DNA of 64,000 nucleotides, from the NCBI RefSeq assembly GCF_905163445.1, contig NC_053204.1, forward strand, positions 4,471,501 through 4,535,500. Direction: 5' to 3'. Position numbers and translations under genes: made by a program. Of the stretch, positions 52,420-61,735 are shown piece after piece. Position 1 is the first letter of the stretch. Each line of letters opens with the position of its first letter. This stretch comes from Pararge aegeria. Lineage: Eukaryota > Arthropoda > Insecta > Lepidoptera > Nymphalidae. Below the pieces are notes generated by a model. The model was given only the letters and a program-made list of their open reading frames with translations, was not told the DNA's origin and did not search any database.

Positions 52420-52720
52420 TTTTAAGATAAAATATTTACTCTTTTGTCTCTAAGACTCATCATTGAAACTGAATCGCTAATATTTTTTGAGTAAACCAAT
52501 GCCAAAGTTTTTACTGAAAGAAATTAGCTAACATCACATGCATAATTAAAATTAAGTATCTCCTGTCACTTTATTAGGAATGTGTCGCGTAGCATAGGTA
52601 CTATGCACGAGTCGGTCTTTACCTTCAATAGGGTTGTCAAAAGTGAACACTTAGAATGTTTTGAATTAGTTTGTATGGAAAAATAAATATGCATTTTATG
52701 ATTTAATATTTTTACAGGTG
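52420..52720 (+). repeat. Dispersed repeat G, copy 3
   Basis: TTCAATAGGGTTGTCAAAAG, TAGTTTGTATGGAAAAATAA and AGCATAGGTACTATGCACGA match 12470-12775. Confidence 0.7.
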
Positions 52721-52777
52721 ATTCCTTATGAAATATTCACCGTTCAATAGTAATTCGTAATTCTGTGTTTTGGTAAA

Positions 52778-53208
52778 CTGCGTCAAGTCTTCAATTCGCT
52801 GATACCCCAATGCCTAAAGGCGAAAGTCTTCAACGATTGCGTCCTGTCTGTAATGACATATGGAGCGGAGACGTGGACACTGACAGTCGACCTGATCCAC
52901 AAATTTAAAGTCACGTAACGCGATATTGAGCAAGTGAATGGGAGACGAAATCTGTAGGAGAACCAAGGTCACCGATCACCGAGTGGCAGTGGGCGGGTCA
53001 TGTGTGTCGTAGGATCCGTTGCCGTTGTGGCAGACGCGTTCTGGAGACCGCGAATCGGTAAGCGCAGTGTGGGACGACCTGCCCACTGGACAGATGACCT
53101 TTAAAAGGTGGCTGAAATCGGTTGGATGAGAAAGGCGGAAGATCGTGTGTGGTGGCGCGCTCTTGGAAAGGCCTATGTTCAACAGTGGACCCTTCGGGGT
53201 TTTTTTAG
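52778..53208 (+). pseudogene. RTE-like LINE, second C-terminal fragment
   Basis: Readable pieces: KVFNDCVLSVMTYGAETWTL near 52830-52890, a frame break near 52910, RIGKRSVGRPAHWT-like, and GWMRKAEDRVWWRALGKAYV followed by QQWTLRG. It is a relative, not a direct copy, of the fragment at 51727-52147. Confidence 0.75.
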
Positions 53209-53224
53209 TGATGAGGATGAAGAT

Positions 53225-53395
53225 GAATTCATCATGGAGGCGAATCAAACACCTACGCACGTGATGCTGGAGTGCACGGGCGTGACAGAGCAACGCGAGA
53301 TCTACCTGGGATCACCAGCCACTATCCCAGAAGTCCTCAGCAACCTGGGCGGTATGCTGGGATTGTGGAACGAGCTTGGATGGCTGGAGTAGCGA
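53225..53395 (+). pseudogene. LINE C-terminal fragment (same family as 31590-31900)
   Basis: FIMEANQTPTHVMLECTGVT then EQREIYLGSPATIPEVLSNL and WNELGWLE with stop at 53390-53392. The knuckle's first cysteines are lost. It follows the RTE-like piece without a gap. Confidence 0.7.
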
Positions 53396-53532
53396 GCAAC
53401 AATGGGAAATTTCACGTACAACAAGCGAAGCGCTTACGTGCGAAAACTGCCCAGAGAGAAGAAGAAGAAGATGATGAATTCTGTTACTCGTTGTATATTA
53501 GGCCCCTCACGCCGCGCGACTGTTATGAACTG

Positions 53533-53720
53533 GCAAATTATTCCTCCACAATGTCTAATTGCTTGTTATGTTTCCTGCAAACGTACGTAACGTCTTATCT
53601 AGTTAGATAACGAAAATGGTAACAATATAACTTGATCCTACGCCTTGGATTCGCGTTGTATATTGCCGACCTCTCGAACGATCCCCAGTTGATTATCGAG
53701 TGGGCACACCCATATTTATG
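53533..53720. repeat. Direct repeat Q, copy 2
   Basis: Second copy of 51535-51717, ending CGAGTGGGCACACCCATATT at the start of the next Helitron-like piece. Confidence 0.8.
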
Positions 53721-53881
53721 ACTAGCTTTTGCCCGCGGCTTCGCTCACGATAAGTTCAATTTTTGATTTGATAAATTTTAACTATAAGGTTCAAAAAGAT
53801 GTCTTGCTGCTAATAGAAAAATATGAACGTAAATTACTTAAAAAATCAGTAACTTTCATATCAATTTTAATCCCCTATTCG

Positions 53882-55597
53882 CAGTGGCGTGCATTGCATA
53901 TATGCAAATAAGCAGTGCATACCCTACCCTCAGGGTCTTAAAGAGCCTTCAGATAGGACCATTAAAGTTTTGTAATTAAAAAAACACTAAGTAAAAAATA
54001 TATGAAAGCGCCATCTAGTAATGAGCGGCCAAACTTCTAGGTCAATTGTCGCTAGACAGGCGACAGCGCAGCAAGCGCGCGCGTGGCGCATAGCGTACAA
54101 AATAAAATCTTCTACTTCGTATTTTAATTTTTAACCGTAAACGCTAAACATTTACCTTTTAAAACACGTAAAAATACCTATATTATTATTTAAATCTCAT
54201 GTTATCGATTGCAGGGTAAATCCATTATTATGAATCACTCGACATATGACGCCCTCTACTGTTGCATAGAAATATCAAATAAAATAAGCACGCCCAAAAA
54301 AAGAATCGTTCTGCTAGATGTGTGCGTGCAAGTTAGTAGTGTGTGTCGTGTAATGTTATAATAGTGCGCTTGTACTTACAAGATTAGCATCGGTTCACAC
54401 AAGAACAGTTTCATTCATAAATTCTTTAAGTATGGGTGTCTATAAGCACTGCTTACGGAAGTGGATAATCAATTACGTGTTTGATTTTTTTATAAATAAA
54501 ATGATTTGCTTTGTTTGTTATTGTTGTTAACGGTCATTATTCTTTTTTTAGAATTAAAAACATTATTCACAAATGTCCATTACCTTTAAGTGTCTTTTAA
54601 GAAAATGAAGGAACTAATATTATCGAATTAGTCTTTCGTTTTGAAAATAATCTATGAAACCAAACGCTGTCTAAATTTTTAAAAATGAATTTATTTAGGT
54701 TTTCCAGGAATCATTGGAAAGTGAGAGAGTTAACAATAAATATGGTTTCTATTTATTGTTTACATATCAAAATAAAATAGCGTTCGTACCCATACTTACA
54801 AAAAATTCAAGACTATTTTGACTAATTTCGATTGCAATATTATCATTAGCATATTCAATCGCCATTATTGTTTACCTTCGAACAATGCTGTATGGCGTTG
54901 GTGATAAATAAACGGTTCAAGTGCATAAATTCACTAACTTATAAAAGTTTGAGTAGTGATAGTTTAATGTGTTAAGGTTAATTTATAGTTTATTCATTCA
55001 TTTTATAATGAAAGCATATTCGTGCGGTTTTTGTTTGGGTTCAGTGTGCCTGGAAAAAGTACTTAGAGAAAACTTTAATTTCTATCCCTATATCGTAAAA
55101 TTAGAAAAGGAAGGAGTGTACCAATGTTACAAATATCCCAAAAAAGGTGATAAAGTAACACGTATGTTTAATAATAAATATTACGAAAACTTTTCTTGGC
55201 TAAGCGGCTTTGTACATACCAATCGATTATTTTGCTTTCCTTTTGTTTTATTGTCCAATATACGTAAAGTGTGGAATGATAAAGGATATTGTGATCTTAA
55301 TAATTTTTATAAAGACGCTAAAAACATGATATGTTGGAAAAATATTATCATCATCAGTGTGCTTAGAAAATGCTGCCGAATGGTGTGTCATAATTTTGTG
55401 ACGTAAATCAGGGTATGTACTTTTATTCAATTAGCAGTAGATAGACGATAGTATTAAATCAATCAAAAATATAACTTTCGTAAAGTAATTTGATTATAAA
55501 CCGACATACCTATCTAAAATCTAAATTTTAATTTTACTTTATGTTTGTGCTGAACACCTTGTGCATACCCTGGGTCCAAGGGCTATGCACGCCACTG
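53882..55597 (+). mobile_element. hAT-like transposon, 1716 bp, internally deleted
   Basis: Ends CAGTGGCGTGCATTGC and the complementary GGCTATGCACGCCACTG, with GTGCATACCCT inside both termini. It is flanked by perfect 8-bp duplications CCTATTCG at 53874-53881 and 55598-55605. The terminal CAGTGGCG is shared with the MITEs at 590, 1175, 3178 and 8471. It carries the start of a transposase-like frame but no catalytic core. Confidence 0.93.
55008..55406 (+). pseudogene. Transposase N-terminal remnant with TTF-type zinc finger
   Basis: From the ATG at 55008 the frame gives 132 residues. After about residue 60 it reads ENFSWLSGFVHTNRLFCFPF, then VWNDKGYCDLNNFYKDAKN. This W...GF...(R/K)xFCFPC...W..G..D...F..H pattern is the TTF-type zinc-finger region preceding the catalytic domain in hAT transposases and related ZMYM-like proteins. 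Here the second cysteine of CFPC is F, and the expected histidine after KDAKN is missing. The frame ends at 55406, only 191 bases from the right terminus, so the catalytic and dimerisation regions were deleted. An upstream in-frame GTG at 54969 is unlikely to be the start. Confidence 0.7.
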
Positions 55598-56015
55598 CCT
55601 ATTCGATGCCTTTGGAGGTGGAATTTTTAAAATATGTGAAACACATATTTCTTTATTTTTAATTGAAAACCTAAATCAAAGTTTCATGGAATTAACTTGA
55701 AAAATGAATTGGTAAATTAAGTATTTTTCTACAAACTTTTAACTAGAATTTTCAAAAATCCTCTCTTAGCGGTATATTATGTAATAACTATCTGTGTGCA
55801 AAATTTCAGCCCGATCCATTAAGTGGTTAGAGCTGTACGTTGATAGATCAGTCACCTTTGCCTTTTATTTTTATTTATTTATTTATTTAAACAACTTTAT
55901 TGCATATAAAGGAAATACACACTGGAACACTTACATATATAGATTAAAGTTCTATATATCTTATACTATCAAAGCAACTTAAACTTCTTATTTATTTTAA
56001 AAGGGGACAGAAAGT

Positions 56016-56122
56016 TCTTAATTTCTCGCACTGCCGGTCGCGGATTCGATTCCCGGCAGAGGCAAATTGGGATTTTTTTCTGGTCTGGTCTGGTGGGAGG
56101 CTTACGCCGTGGCTAGTTAGTT
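56016..56122 (+). repeat. SINE-C head, cut by SINE-A
   Basis: GGATTCGATTCCCGGCAGAG B box, then TTTTTTCTGGTCTGGTCTGG and GCCGTGGCTAGTTAG. The body stops where SINE-A starts at 56124 and does not resume clearly on the other side. Confidence 0.7.
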
Positions 56123-56123
56123 G

Positions 56124-56364
56124 GACGGCCGACTGGCGCAGTGAGCAGCGACGCTGCTTTCTGAGTCCAAGGCCGTCGATTCCCACAACTGGACAAGGTT
56201 TGTGTGATGAACATAAATGTTTTTCAGATTCTGGGTGTTTATTTGAATATTATAAGTATTTATGTATATTATTCATAAAATTATTCATCAGTTATCTTAG
56301 TACCCACAACACAAGCTACGCTTACTTTGGGACTTACAGCGATGTGTGTTTTGTCGTAGTATAT
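56124..56364 (+). repeat. SINE-A without TTTA tail
   Basis: GACGGCCGACTGGCGCAGTG head; the B box has lost several bases (AAGGCCGTCGATTCCC). It ends GTCGTAGTATATGCACGCCA with no TTTA tail. Confidence 0.85.
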
Positions 56365-56723
56365 GCACGCCACGCATGCAACTAATGCATCGCGTAAACT
56401 TACAAGCTTAAGACAGAGATGGAACTTTTTAGTCTGATAAAATAAAAATAAAGAAACACCGACGGATTCGCGGTTAACAGGTAAATAATAAGTCCGTTAC
56501 TTTCCACAGTGAAGAATGTACGAATGTTGAATCATGTATAAACTGCATTGATTCAAGTGTTCAGAAATAGATAGGGCGATTAGTTGTTACTTCCCCTACG
56601 GCGCAATTAATTGCACACGATTGGATTTGTTACGGCCCGCGGGTAGTAATTGGTCATTTTACAGAACGTCTAGCTGTTTTTGTTTGTTTTAAAAATTTAT
56701 CTTTACATAATTAAATATTTACA
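56365..56723. other. No recognised gene or repeat
   Basis: AT-rich; nothing assigned. Confidence 0.35.
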
Positions 56724-57160
56724 GTCCACCAATCCGCACTTGGCCAGCGTGATGGACTACGGCCTTAAACCCTCCTCTGTGGGAGGGCCGGTAATGGGTG
56801 GATGTGAAGATGATGATGACGAATTAAATATTTTATTTAAGTACCGATTGTGAGTTATTGTGAGTAGATAAATGCTATACCCCTAACAGGTTAGCCTGCT
56901 ACCATCTAACACTACGTTATCCCTTATCACCAGGTGAGATTGTAGCAAGGACTGTCTTGAAGTGGAATAAAAAAAAATATCTGTGAAATTATAAAGAGAG
57001 ATATGAAATACATCACAACGTCATCGATAGCCTATAACATTCCCATGCTGATCTAAAAGCCTTTCCCAACGGAAGGGTTCTCCCAAAACTAGGCTGGGCA
57101 GACGGGGTGGAAGTCAGTAGATGATCGTAGTAGCAAAGAAAACGCTGCTGCCCATCCTTC
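56724..57160 (+). repeat. SINE-B end, SINE-C end, RTE-like tail
   Basis: 56724-56822: TCCACCAATCCGCACTTGGC through a GATGATGATGACG tail. 56876-56978: AACAGGTTAGCCTGCTACCA through an A-run tail (SINE-C). 57055-57160: GGCTGGGCAGACGGGGTGGA, an inverted RTE-like tail as at 24836. Confidence 0.7.
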
Positions 57161-58005
57161 GCTATTTAGCCTTAGTTGCCTCAACATGGCATTGTTTACT
57201 TAAATATTTTACTACATCTTTAAAAAGCTAAAAACTAGAACCAGAAAACATATGTCCGAACGGTCGCATTTAATTCAGGTACAAGTTACAACCCATCTCA
57301 ATATATAAGTTCAAAAACAATAAAATAATAAGTGTTTTAAAATATCTTAAAAAATGAAGAATGAACACAAAATTAACCAATGGAATACAATTATAATACT
57401 TTTATTATTTATTATTACCTTGGCCAACGAATTAGTTTGGCTATCCAAAGGGGCAATGCTGCCAGCATCTTAGGAACTGCGCCTCGCTGTGGTGGTTTCG
57501 AAGACGTTTAAGATTTTATTTAGTTTTAAATAGTTTATTTTAGGTTATATTTATAAAACAACTATTTTAAAGAATAAAGTACGTAATTTTAATTTTAATA
57601 TTAAAAAAATAGTTAAAGTATAGATAGAAATTTTATGAAATGCCCGAGTTTATGCTTAAGCTTTAACCATGTATACTTACTCGCGCTCTACAATTCTAAC
57701 CTTATTAGGTACCGCTTTGCTAAATATCTAAATAATAGTACCCATTACGTGTTCCAGAATTTATGATAAATGGTAATAGATTAAGTTTCATATGTCCAGG
57801 CGTGGTTTTCTATAATTAAAATAGTAATTCGCCCCTAATAAGGACTTTAGGCTTTATGGGGTTTTGTATCCGAAGGATGTTATAATGTCCTTACGTATAC
57901 TCTCGGTCTGACGTCCGGATGCTAGTTAGCTGCAATAGTAGAATATTTAATCAATTTAATAAATTTAAAATTCACATACAATTTTACGGAACTACGGCTC
58001 TTATT
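57161..58005. other. No recognised gene or repeat
   Basis: AT-rich sequence with no long frame. Confidence 0.4.
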
Positions 58006-58130
58006 CCGCAAATGCCTTTTATATCAGTCTTATATAAAAGGCATTTGCGGCGACTGTAGCGCCATCTAGTAAGAAGTATTGCAGTTTCGATCTACTTTTT
58101 CAAAGTATTACAATGAGACACATCGTTGTT
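58006..58130. repeat. 19-bp perfect hairpin and family J
   Basis: 58006-58024 and 58032-58050 are perfect inverted repeats around a 7-base loop (CCGCAAATGCCTTTTATAT). 58055-58130 (GCGCCATCTAGTAAGAAGTA, GCAGTTTCGATCTACTTTTT) is family J, the complement of 61285-61405. Confidence 0.8.
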
Positions 58131-58141
58131 TTATAATTTTA

Positions 58142-58512
58142 CTAGCGTACCCAGCCAGCTTCGCCGGGCTAAATTTTGCTTTATTTTATTTAAATAATAA
58201 ACTTACATCATTATTTTTTTTATTTAAGTCTCATAATATATTAAATCATTTATTTCTCTCCGTATTCATTCTCTTCTATTCTCTTCTCGAGCGGGCAACA
58301 ATAGAATATCATCATAGTAAATAAAAGCTGTATTTGACAATTATACAGTAAAAAAATAGGAGTGCTCATCGGAGCACTACACCAAACTTTACAGAATTAC
58401 TCGCCAGGTCAATCCGGAGATTCCCTCAAATTTTCATTAAAATCGGTCCAGCCGTTTCGGAGCCTATACGGAACATACCCAAACACTTTCTCTTTTATAT
58501 ATATAAGATAGA
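58142..58512 (-). mobile_element. Complete non-autonomous Helitron, 371 bp
   Basis: On the minus strand it starts TCTATCTTATATATATAAAA and ends GCTGGCTGGGTACGCTAG, with A before the TC and T after the CTAG. A short GC-rich palindrome (AGCCCGGCG...CTGGCT) precedes the terminus. The interior matches 26796-27150. Confidence 0.85.
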
Positions 58513-58799
58513 TATTAGTGTTTATTTTTATATGTGTTAAAGGTGCATCTAAATGCGCTTTACAATTAATTGGTTGGCACCCGCGTGTTGGTTTGCGTAT
58601 TTTTATGCGTATGCACATGATATTCTCTGACCCACGAACTACTCTTAAAAACATACACACAGTACGTACAAGATTTACAAAAAATCAGCCTTATTTCCAA
58701 GGAGACTCGAAACAAATTCGGAATACTTTTGCACTTAGGTTGTGATATTCAATGAAAATAAAGTTTAATTTGTCGTACTCCGCAACAAGAAGTGAATAA
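58513..58799. other. No recognised gene
   Basis: Short overlapping frames on both strands (58409-58660, 58518-58745) are mutually antisense and carry no motif. Confidence 0.35.
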
Positions 58800-59230
58800 T
58801 CCCTATCCCTACTTATATTATAAATGTAAATGTAAGTTTGTTTGTTACGCTTTCACGCAAAAACTACTTAACCGATCCTCATGAAACTTTGTACACATAT
58901 TCTTGGAAGTGTTAGAAGTAATATAGGATACTTTTGATTCCTACATTAAGCTCGGTTCCTTTGGGAGAGAGGATGAAAGTGTTTGACGTTTTTTCACCAT
59001 AACTCCGACCAATTATAACCGAAAAAATAATTATTTTTTTACTATAATATGTATTTAATTTTGCCCAAACTTTGTGTAGATCTGATGAATGTGGTTGGAG
59101 ATAGAGGACAGAACTCCTCAGCGGACAGCAGCAAACCCCTCATTTAAGTCTTAGCGATACTGAATACTTTATATTTTTGAGAAAGCTAATTTATAATACT
59201 TTCAAAATTTTTGTTTCCTAATCTAATATT
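58800..59230 (+). mobile_element. Helitron, 5' end and interior
   Basis: TCCCTATCCCTACTTATATT start preceded by A, then GTTTGTTTGTTACGCTTTCA, AACTTTGTACACATATTCTT and GACAGAACTCCTCAGCGGAC, the same succession as the complete element at 37709-38116. The CTAG end is replaced after about 59200. Confidence 0.75.
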
Positions 59231-59242
59231 TTTTATGTCCGT

Positions 59243-59490
59243 ACTACAAGTTAGCCCTTGACTGCAATCTCACCTTGCGGTAAATGAAGATGAAGTCTAT
59301 GTTGTCGACGGGCTAACGGGGTATAGCAGTTATATTAAACCCAACGCGTAATCGGTTTCCACACAACATTGTGACGGAACGTTAAATCGCTTAGTGGGAC
59401 GTCGGTCGAAGCCTCCAAAACAAATTTACCTCGTCCGGGATCGCACCCGGAACCTCTCACCTAAGACCATAAGACCACTGCGCCAGGAAT
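59243..59490 (-). repeat. SINE-C, nearly full length, inverted
   Basis: Tail CAAGTTAGCCCTTGACTGCA, body complement GTTAAATCGCTTAGTGGGAC, head complement GGGATCGCACCCGGAACCTC and CACTGCGCCAGG. Confidence 0.85.
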
Positions 59491-59654
59491 GTAAAATAGC
59501 TAGCAGAGTAAAAATAAAATAGGCGTTCCTTTTACTAGTAGGTGATAATAAAACGAATGTCCCCTAAAGTGGAATAAGAAGAGCGTTTCCAATGCTTTAA
59601 TTAAAACTTAATTAAACTGTTGTGAATTTTAATCAGCGCTGTAGAGAGGAAATG

Positions 59655-59960
59655 CATTTTAGGGTTCCGTGCCCAGAATGTAAAACGGGACCCTATTACT
59701 AAGACTCCGTCCGTCTCTCTGTCTGTCTGTACCAGGCTGTATCTCATGAACAAAGTTGAACAGACGGTTGAAATTTTCACAGATGATGTAGGTATTTCCA
59801 TTGCCGCTATAACAATAAATACAAAAATAGTACAGAATAAATATTGGATAGAAGCAAGTTGCTAAGTTAATTCATTGTAAAGTCAACATCTCCTGAGGAT
59901 GCTCCAGTTTCGTAGCGAAACGTGCGTAGAGGGTACATTGCCGAAGATCCAACACCGTAA
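59655..59960 (+). repeat. Dispersed element L, left part, and another repeat
   Basis: AGGGTTCCGTGCCCAG, ACGGGACCCTATTACTAAGA, CTGTATCTCATGAACAAAGT. A matching opposite end, TGGTACGGAACCCT, occurs at 61589. 59878-59945 repeats 18113-18150 (TCTCCTGAGGATGCTCCAGT). Confidence 0.55.
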
Positions 59961-60309
59961 GACTTTTTGCTTGCCAAAAACCAGAACTAATCTTGGCCAT
60001 GTTGGCCAAGATTCCTATGTATCGAATGCAATTTCTTGCAAATTGCTTTCGTGATACTATAATATCTGCAGCGATAATATACCTAGTGTTAAGCTTAAGT
60101 TAAGAAAAAGGTTATTGCTTAAGTAATTTTATTTCCACAATATTTTGTTTTTTTTTTGTTTTTCCTTTCTTAGCAATTTATATTTTTTTTATATTATTTC
60201 AAATTTGTTTTTTCAGCTGTTTGCAGCAGCCTTATGAAGCCAACGGATTTGCATGCTATGTTCGCATCGACAGGGCACAATTGTATTCACATGCCAAATA
60301 GTCCTGTAG
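59961..60309. other. No recognised gene
   Basis: Includes AATCTTGGCC...GGCCAAGATT, a 10-base-arm hairpin near 59991-60011; otherwise unassigned. Confidence 0.4.
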
Positions 60310-60490
60310 TCCCTACCAATATTATAAATGTGAATGTAAGTTTGTTTGTTACGCTTTCACGCAAAAACCACTGAACAGATCATCATGAAACTTTGTACAC
60401 ATATTCCTGAAGGTATTAGAAATAATATAGGATGCTTTTTATCCGGAAATTAGCTCAGTTCTTTTGGGAGAGGGGGCGAAAGTCAAATGA
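60310..60490 (+). mobile_element. Helitron 5' end
   Basis: TCCCTACCAATATTATAAAT, GTTTGTTTGTTACGCTTTCA and AAACTTTGTACACATATTCC; 3' part lost. The preceding base is G, not A, so the terminus may be mutated. 60491-60655 is unassigned. Confidence 0.65.
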
Positions 60491-60659
60491 TAACCGATTT
60501 AAATAATTACATACATACTATTTTATATAAGAATACACAACTTAAAAATTTCAGTAGAATTACACCTAAATTGAATGCCACATGTCTTTCGAAAAACAGA
60601 AACAAAAAATTTTCATAGTAGTACAGAATAAAATAAATATTTTATATTGTAGTAGGTAG

Positions 60660-60880
60660 TACTACAATAGTAGTTTTGTGACAGAGCTCTTATTTCTGCC
60701 GCTAAGCAACATTATTGCAATGCTGTGTTCCGGTCTGAAGGGCGTGGTTTCCGGTGTAATTACAGGCGCATGAGTCTTAACACCTACTCCTCAAATTGAT
60801 GGAACCAGGGCGGCATGTTACAGGACGTGACCCTGTGAAGTGTCGCTCTGTTTATAAGTAAAGGTTTTCTTCTTGCTATA
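60660..60880 (+). repeat. Element R3 with single 151-bp-unit start
   Basis: GTAGTTTTGTGACAGAGCTC, the start of the tandem unit, runs straight into TTATTTCTGCCGCTAAGCAA and the R3 body (CCGGTCTGAAGGGCGTGGTT, GTGTAATTACAGGCGCATGA). This is the clearest single-copy context for the array unit. Confidence 0.75.
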
Positions 60881-60882
60881 TT

Positions 60883-61121
60883 GACGGCCGATTGGCGCAG
60901 TGGGCAGCGACCCTGATTTCTGAGTCCAAGGCCGTGGGGTCGATTCCCACAACTGGACAATGCTTGTCTGGTTGTTTATCTATTTGTTATAAGTATTTAT
61001 GTAGGTATATTATTCATAAAATTATTCATCAGTTATCTTAGTATACATAACAAGCTACACTTACTTTGGGACTAGATGGCGATGTGTGTATTGTCCTAGT
61101 ATATTATTTATTTATTTTATA
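60883..61121 (+). repeat. SINE-A, full length with small deletion
   Basis: GACGGCCGATTGGCGCAGTG head, B box changed to GGGTCGATTCC. The section around GTGATGAACATGAATG is deleted after GGACAATGCTTGTCTGG. Tail TTTATTTATTTTA. Confidence 0.88.
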
Positions 61122-61137
61122 TTAAAAAAATGCAATG

Positions 61138-61270
61138 TTTATAATTTCTATTATTGTTTTTACCTACACTTGGAGGAGTTATCAATTTTATAAATTTAAA
61201 GTGCATATAAAAATTATATATTGATAATTCCTCCAAGTGTAGGTAAAACCACTAATAAAAATTATAAAAA
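61138..61270. repeat. Long hairpin, 29-bp core arms
   Basis: 61158-61186 and 61220-61248 are inverted repeats with one mismatch around a 33-base loop (TTTTACCTACACTTGGAGGA). Weaker pairing continues outward to about 61138 and 61270. It could be a small MITE. Confidence 0.75.
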
Positions 61271-61284
61271 AGCAATGTGTCATC

Positions 61285-61405
61285 TCTTGTTTCAAACGTG
61301 TCTCATTGTCATATAGACCTTTGAAAAAGTAGATCGAAACTGCAACGTTTCCTACTAGATGAAACTACAGTCGCTGTAAGACTGATGTAAAAGGCATATA
61401 TTAAT
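61285..61405 (+). repeat. Family J, opposite orientation
   Basis: AAAAGTAGATCGAAACTGCA and ACAGTCGCTGTAAGACTGAT are the complement of 58030-58130. Confidence 0.7.
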
Positions 61406-61424
61406 TTCGGCATCGACGGTAGGA

Positions 61425-61500
61425 GAGCCGTAGCTTAATTGGAGAAAGCGCTCAGGCCGCTATTGCCAGAGAGTCAGGTTCAAATCCTGTCGGTTCCGAA
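61425..61500 (+). pseudogene. tRNA-like sequence, probably a pseudo-tRNA
   Basis: GAGCCG pairs with CGGTTC as a partial acceptor stem. D-stem GCTT/AAGC is perfect. T-arm CAGG/CCTG encloses a TTCAAAT loop. The anticodon region folds as a seven-pair stem with one A-A mismatch and loop CGCTATT, which lacks the universal T33. Acceptor pairing is interrupted at the outermost position. It does not resemble the SINE heads nearby. Either a decayed tRNA gene or the head of an unrepresented SINE. Confidence 0.4.
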
Positions 61501-61581
61501 CATTATTATATGCATTTTAAATTTATAATAAATGTAATGCCCCCATATGTCTTATATAACCATGATTATTTTGCCTTTTTT

Positions 61582-61735
61582 ATACATAATGGTACGGAAC
61601 CCTTACGGTTCTTTAGTCATTCACATTTCCGTAATGATTCTGGGTGTGGAACCAAGCTTTATATGGCAAGTGTTTGGAACAACGGTGGTGGACTACGGCC
61701 TTAAACCTTCTCATTCTGGAAGAAGACCCGAGCCC
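61582..61735. repeat. Element L right end and SINE-B scrap
   Basis: 61582-61605 (ATGGTACGGAACCCTTACGG) matches the opposite terminus of element L. 61683-61735 (TGGTGGACTACGGCCTTAAA, AGAAGACCCGAGCCCTGTAG) is SINE-B. Confidence 0.5.

Larger units (their letters stand above)
53722..55880 (-). mobile_element. Helitron-like element split by the hAT element
   Basis: Left part at 53722-53881 begins with the complement of a Helitron 3' end (CTAGCTTTTGCCCGCGGCTT). Right part at 55606-55880 contains CAAAATTTCAGCCCGATCCA and GTTGATAGATCAGTCACCTT, typical of the opposite end of this element type. Removing 53882-55605 restores a continuous piece. Its 5' terminus is not clear. Confidence 0.6.
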
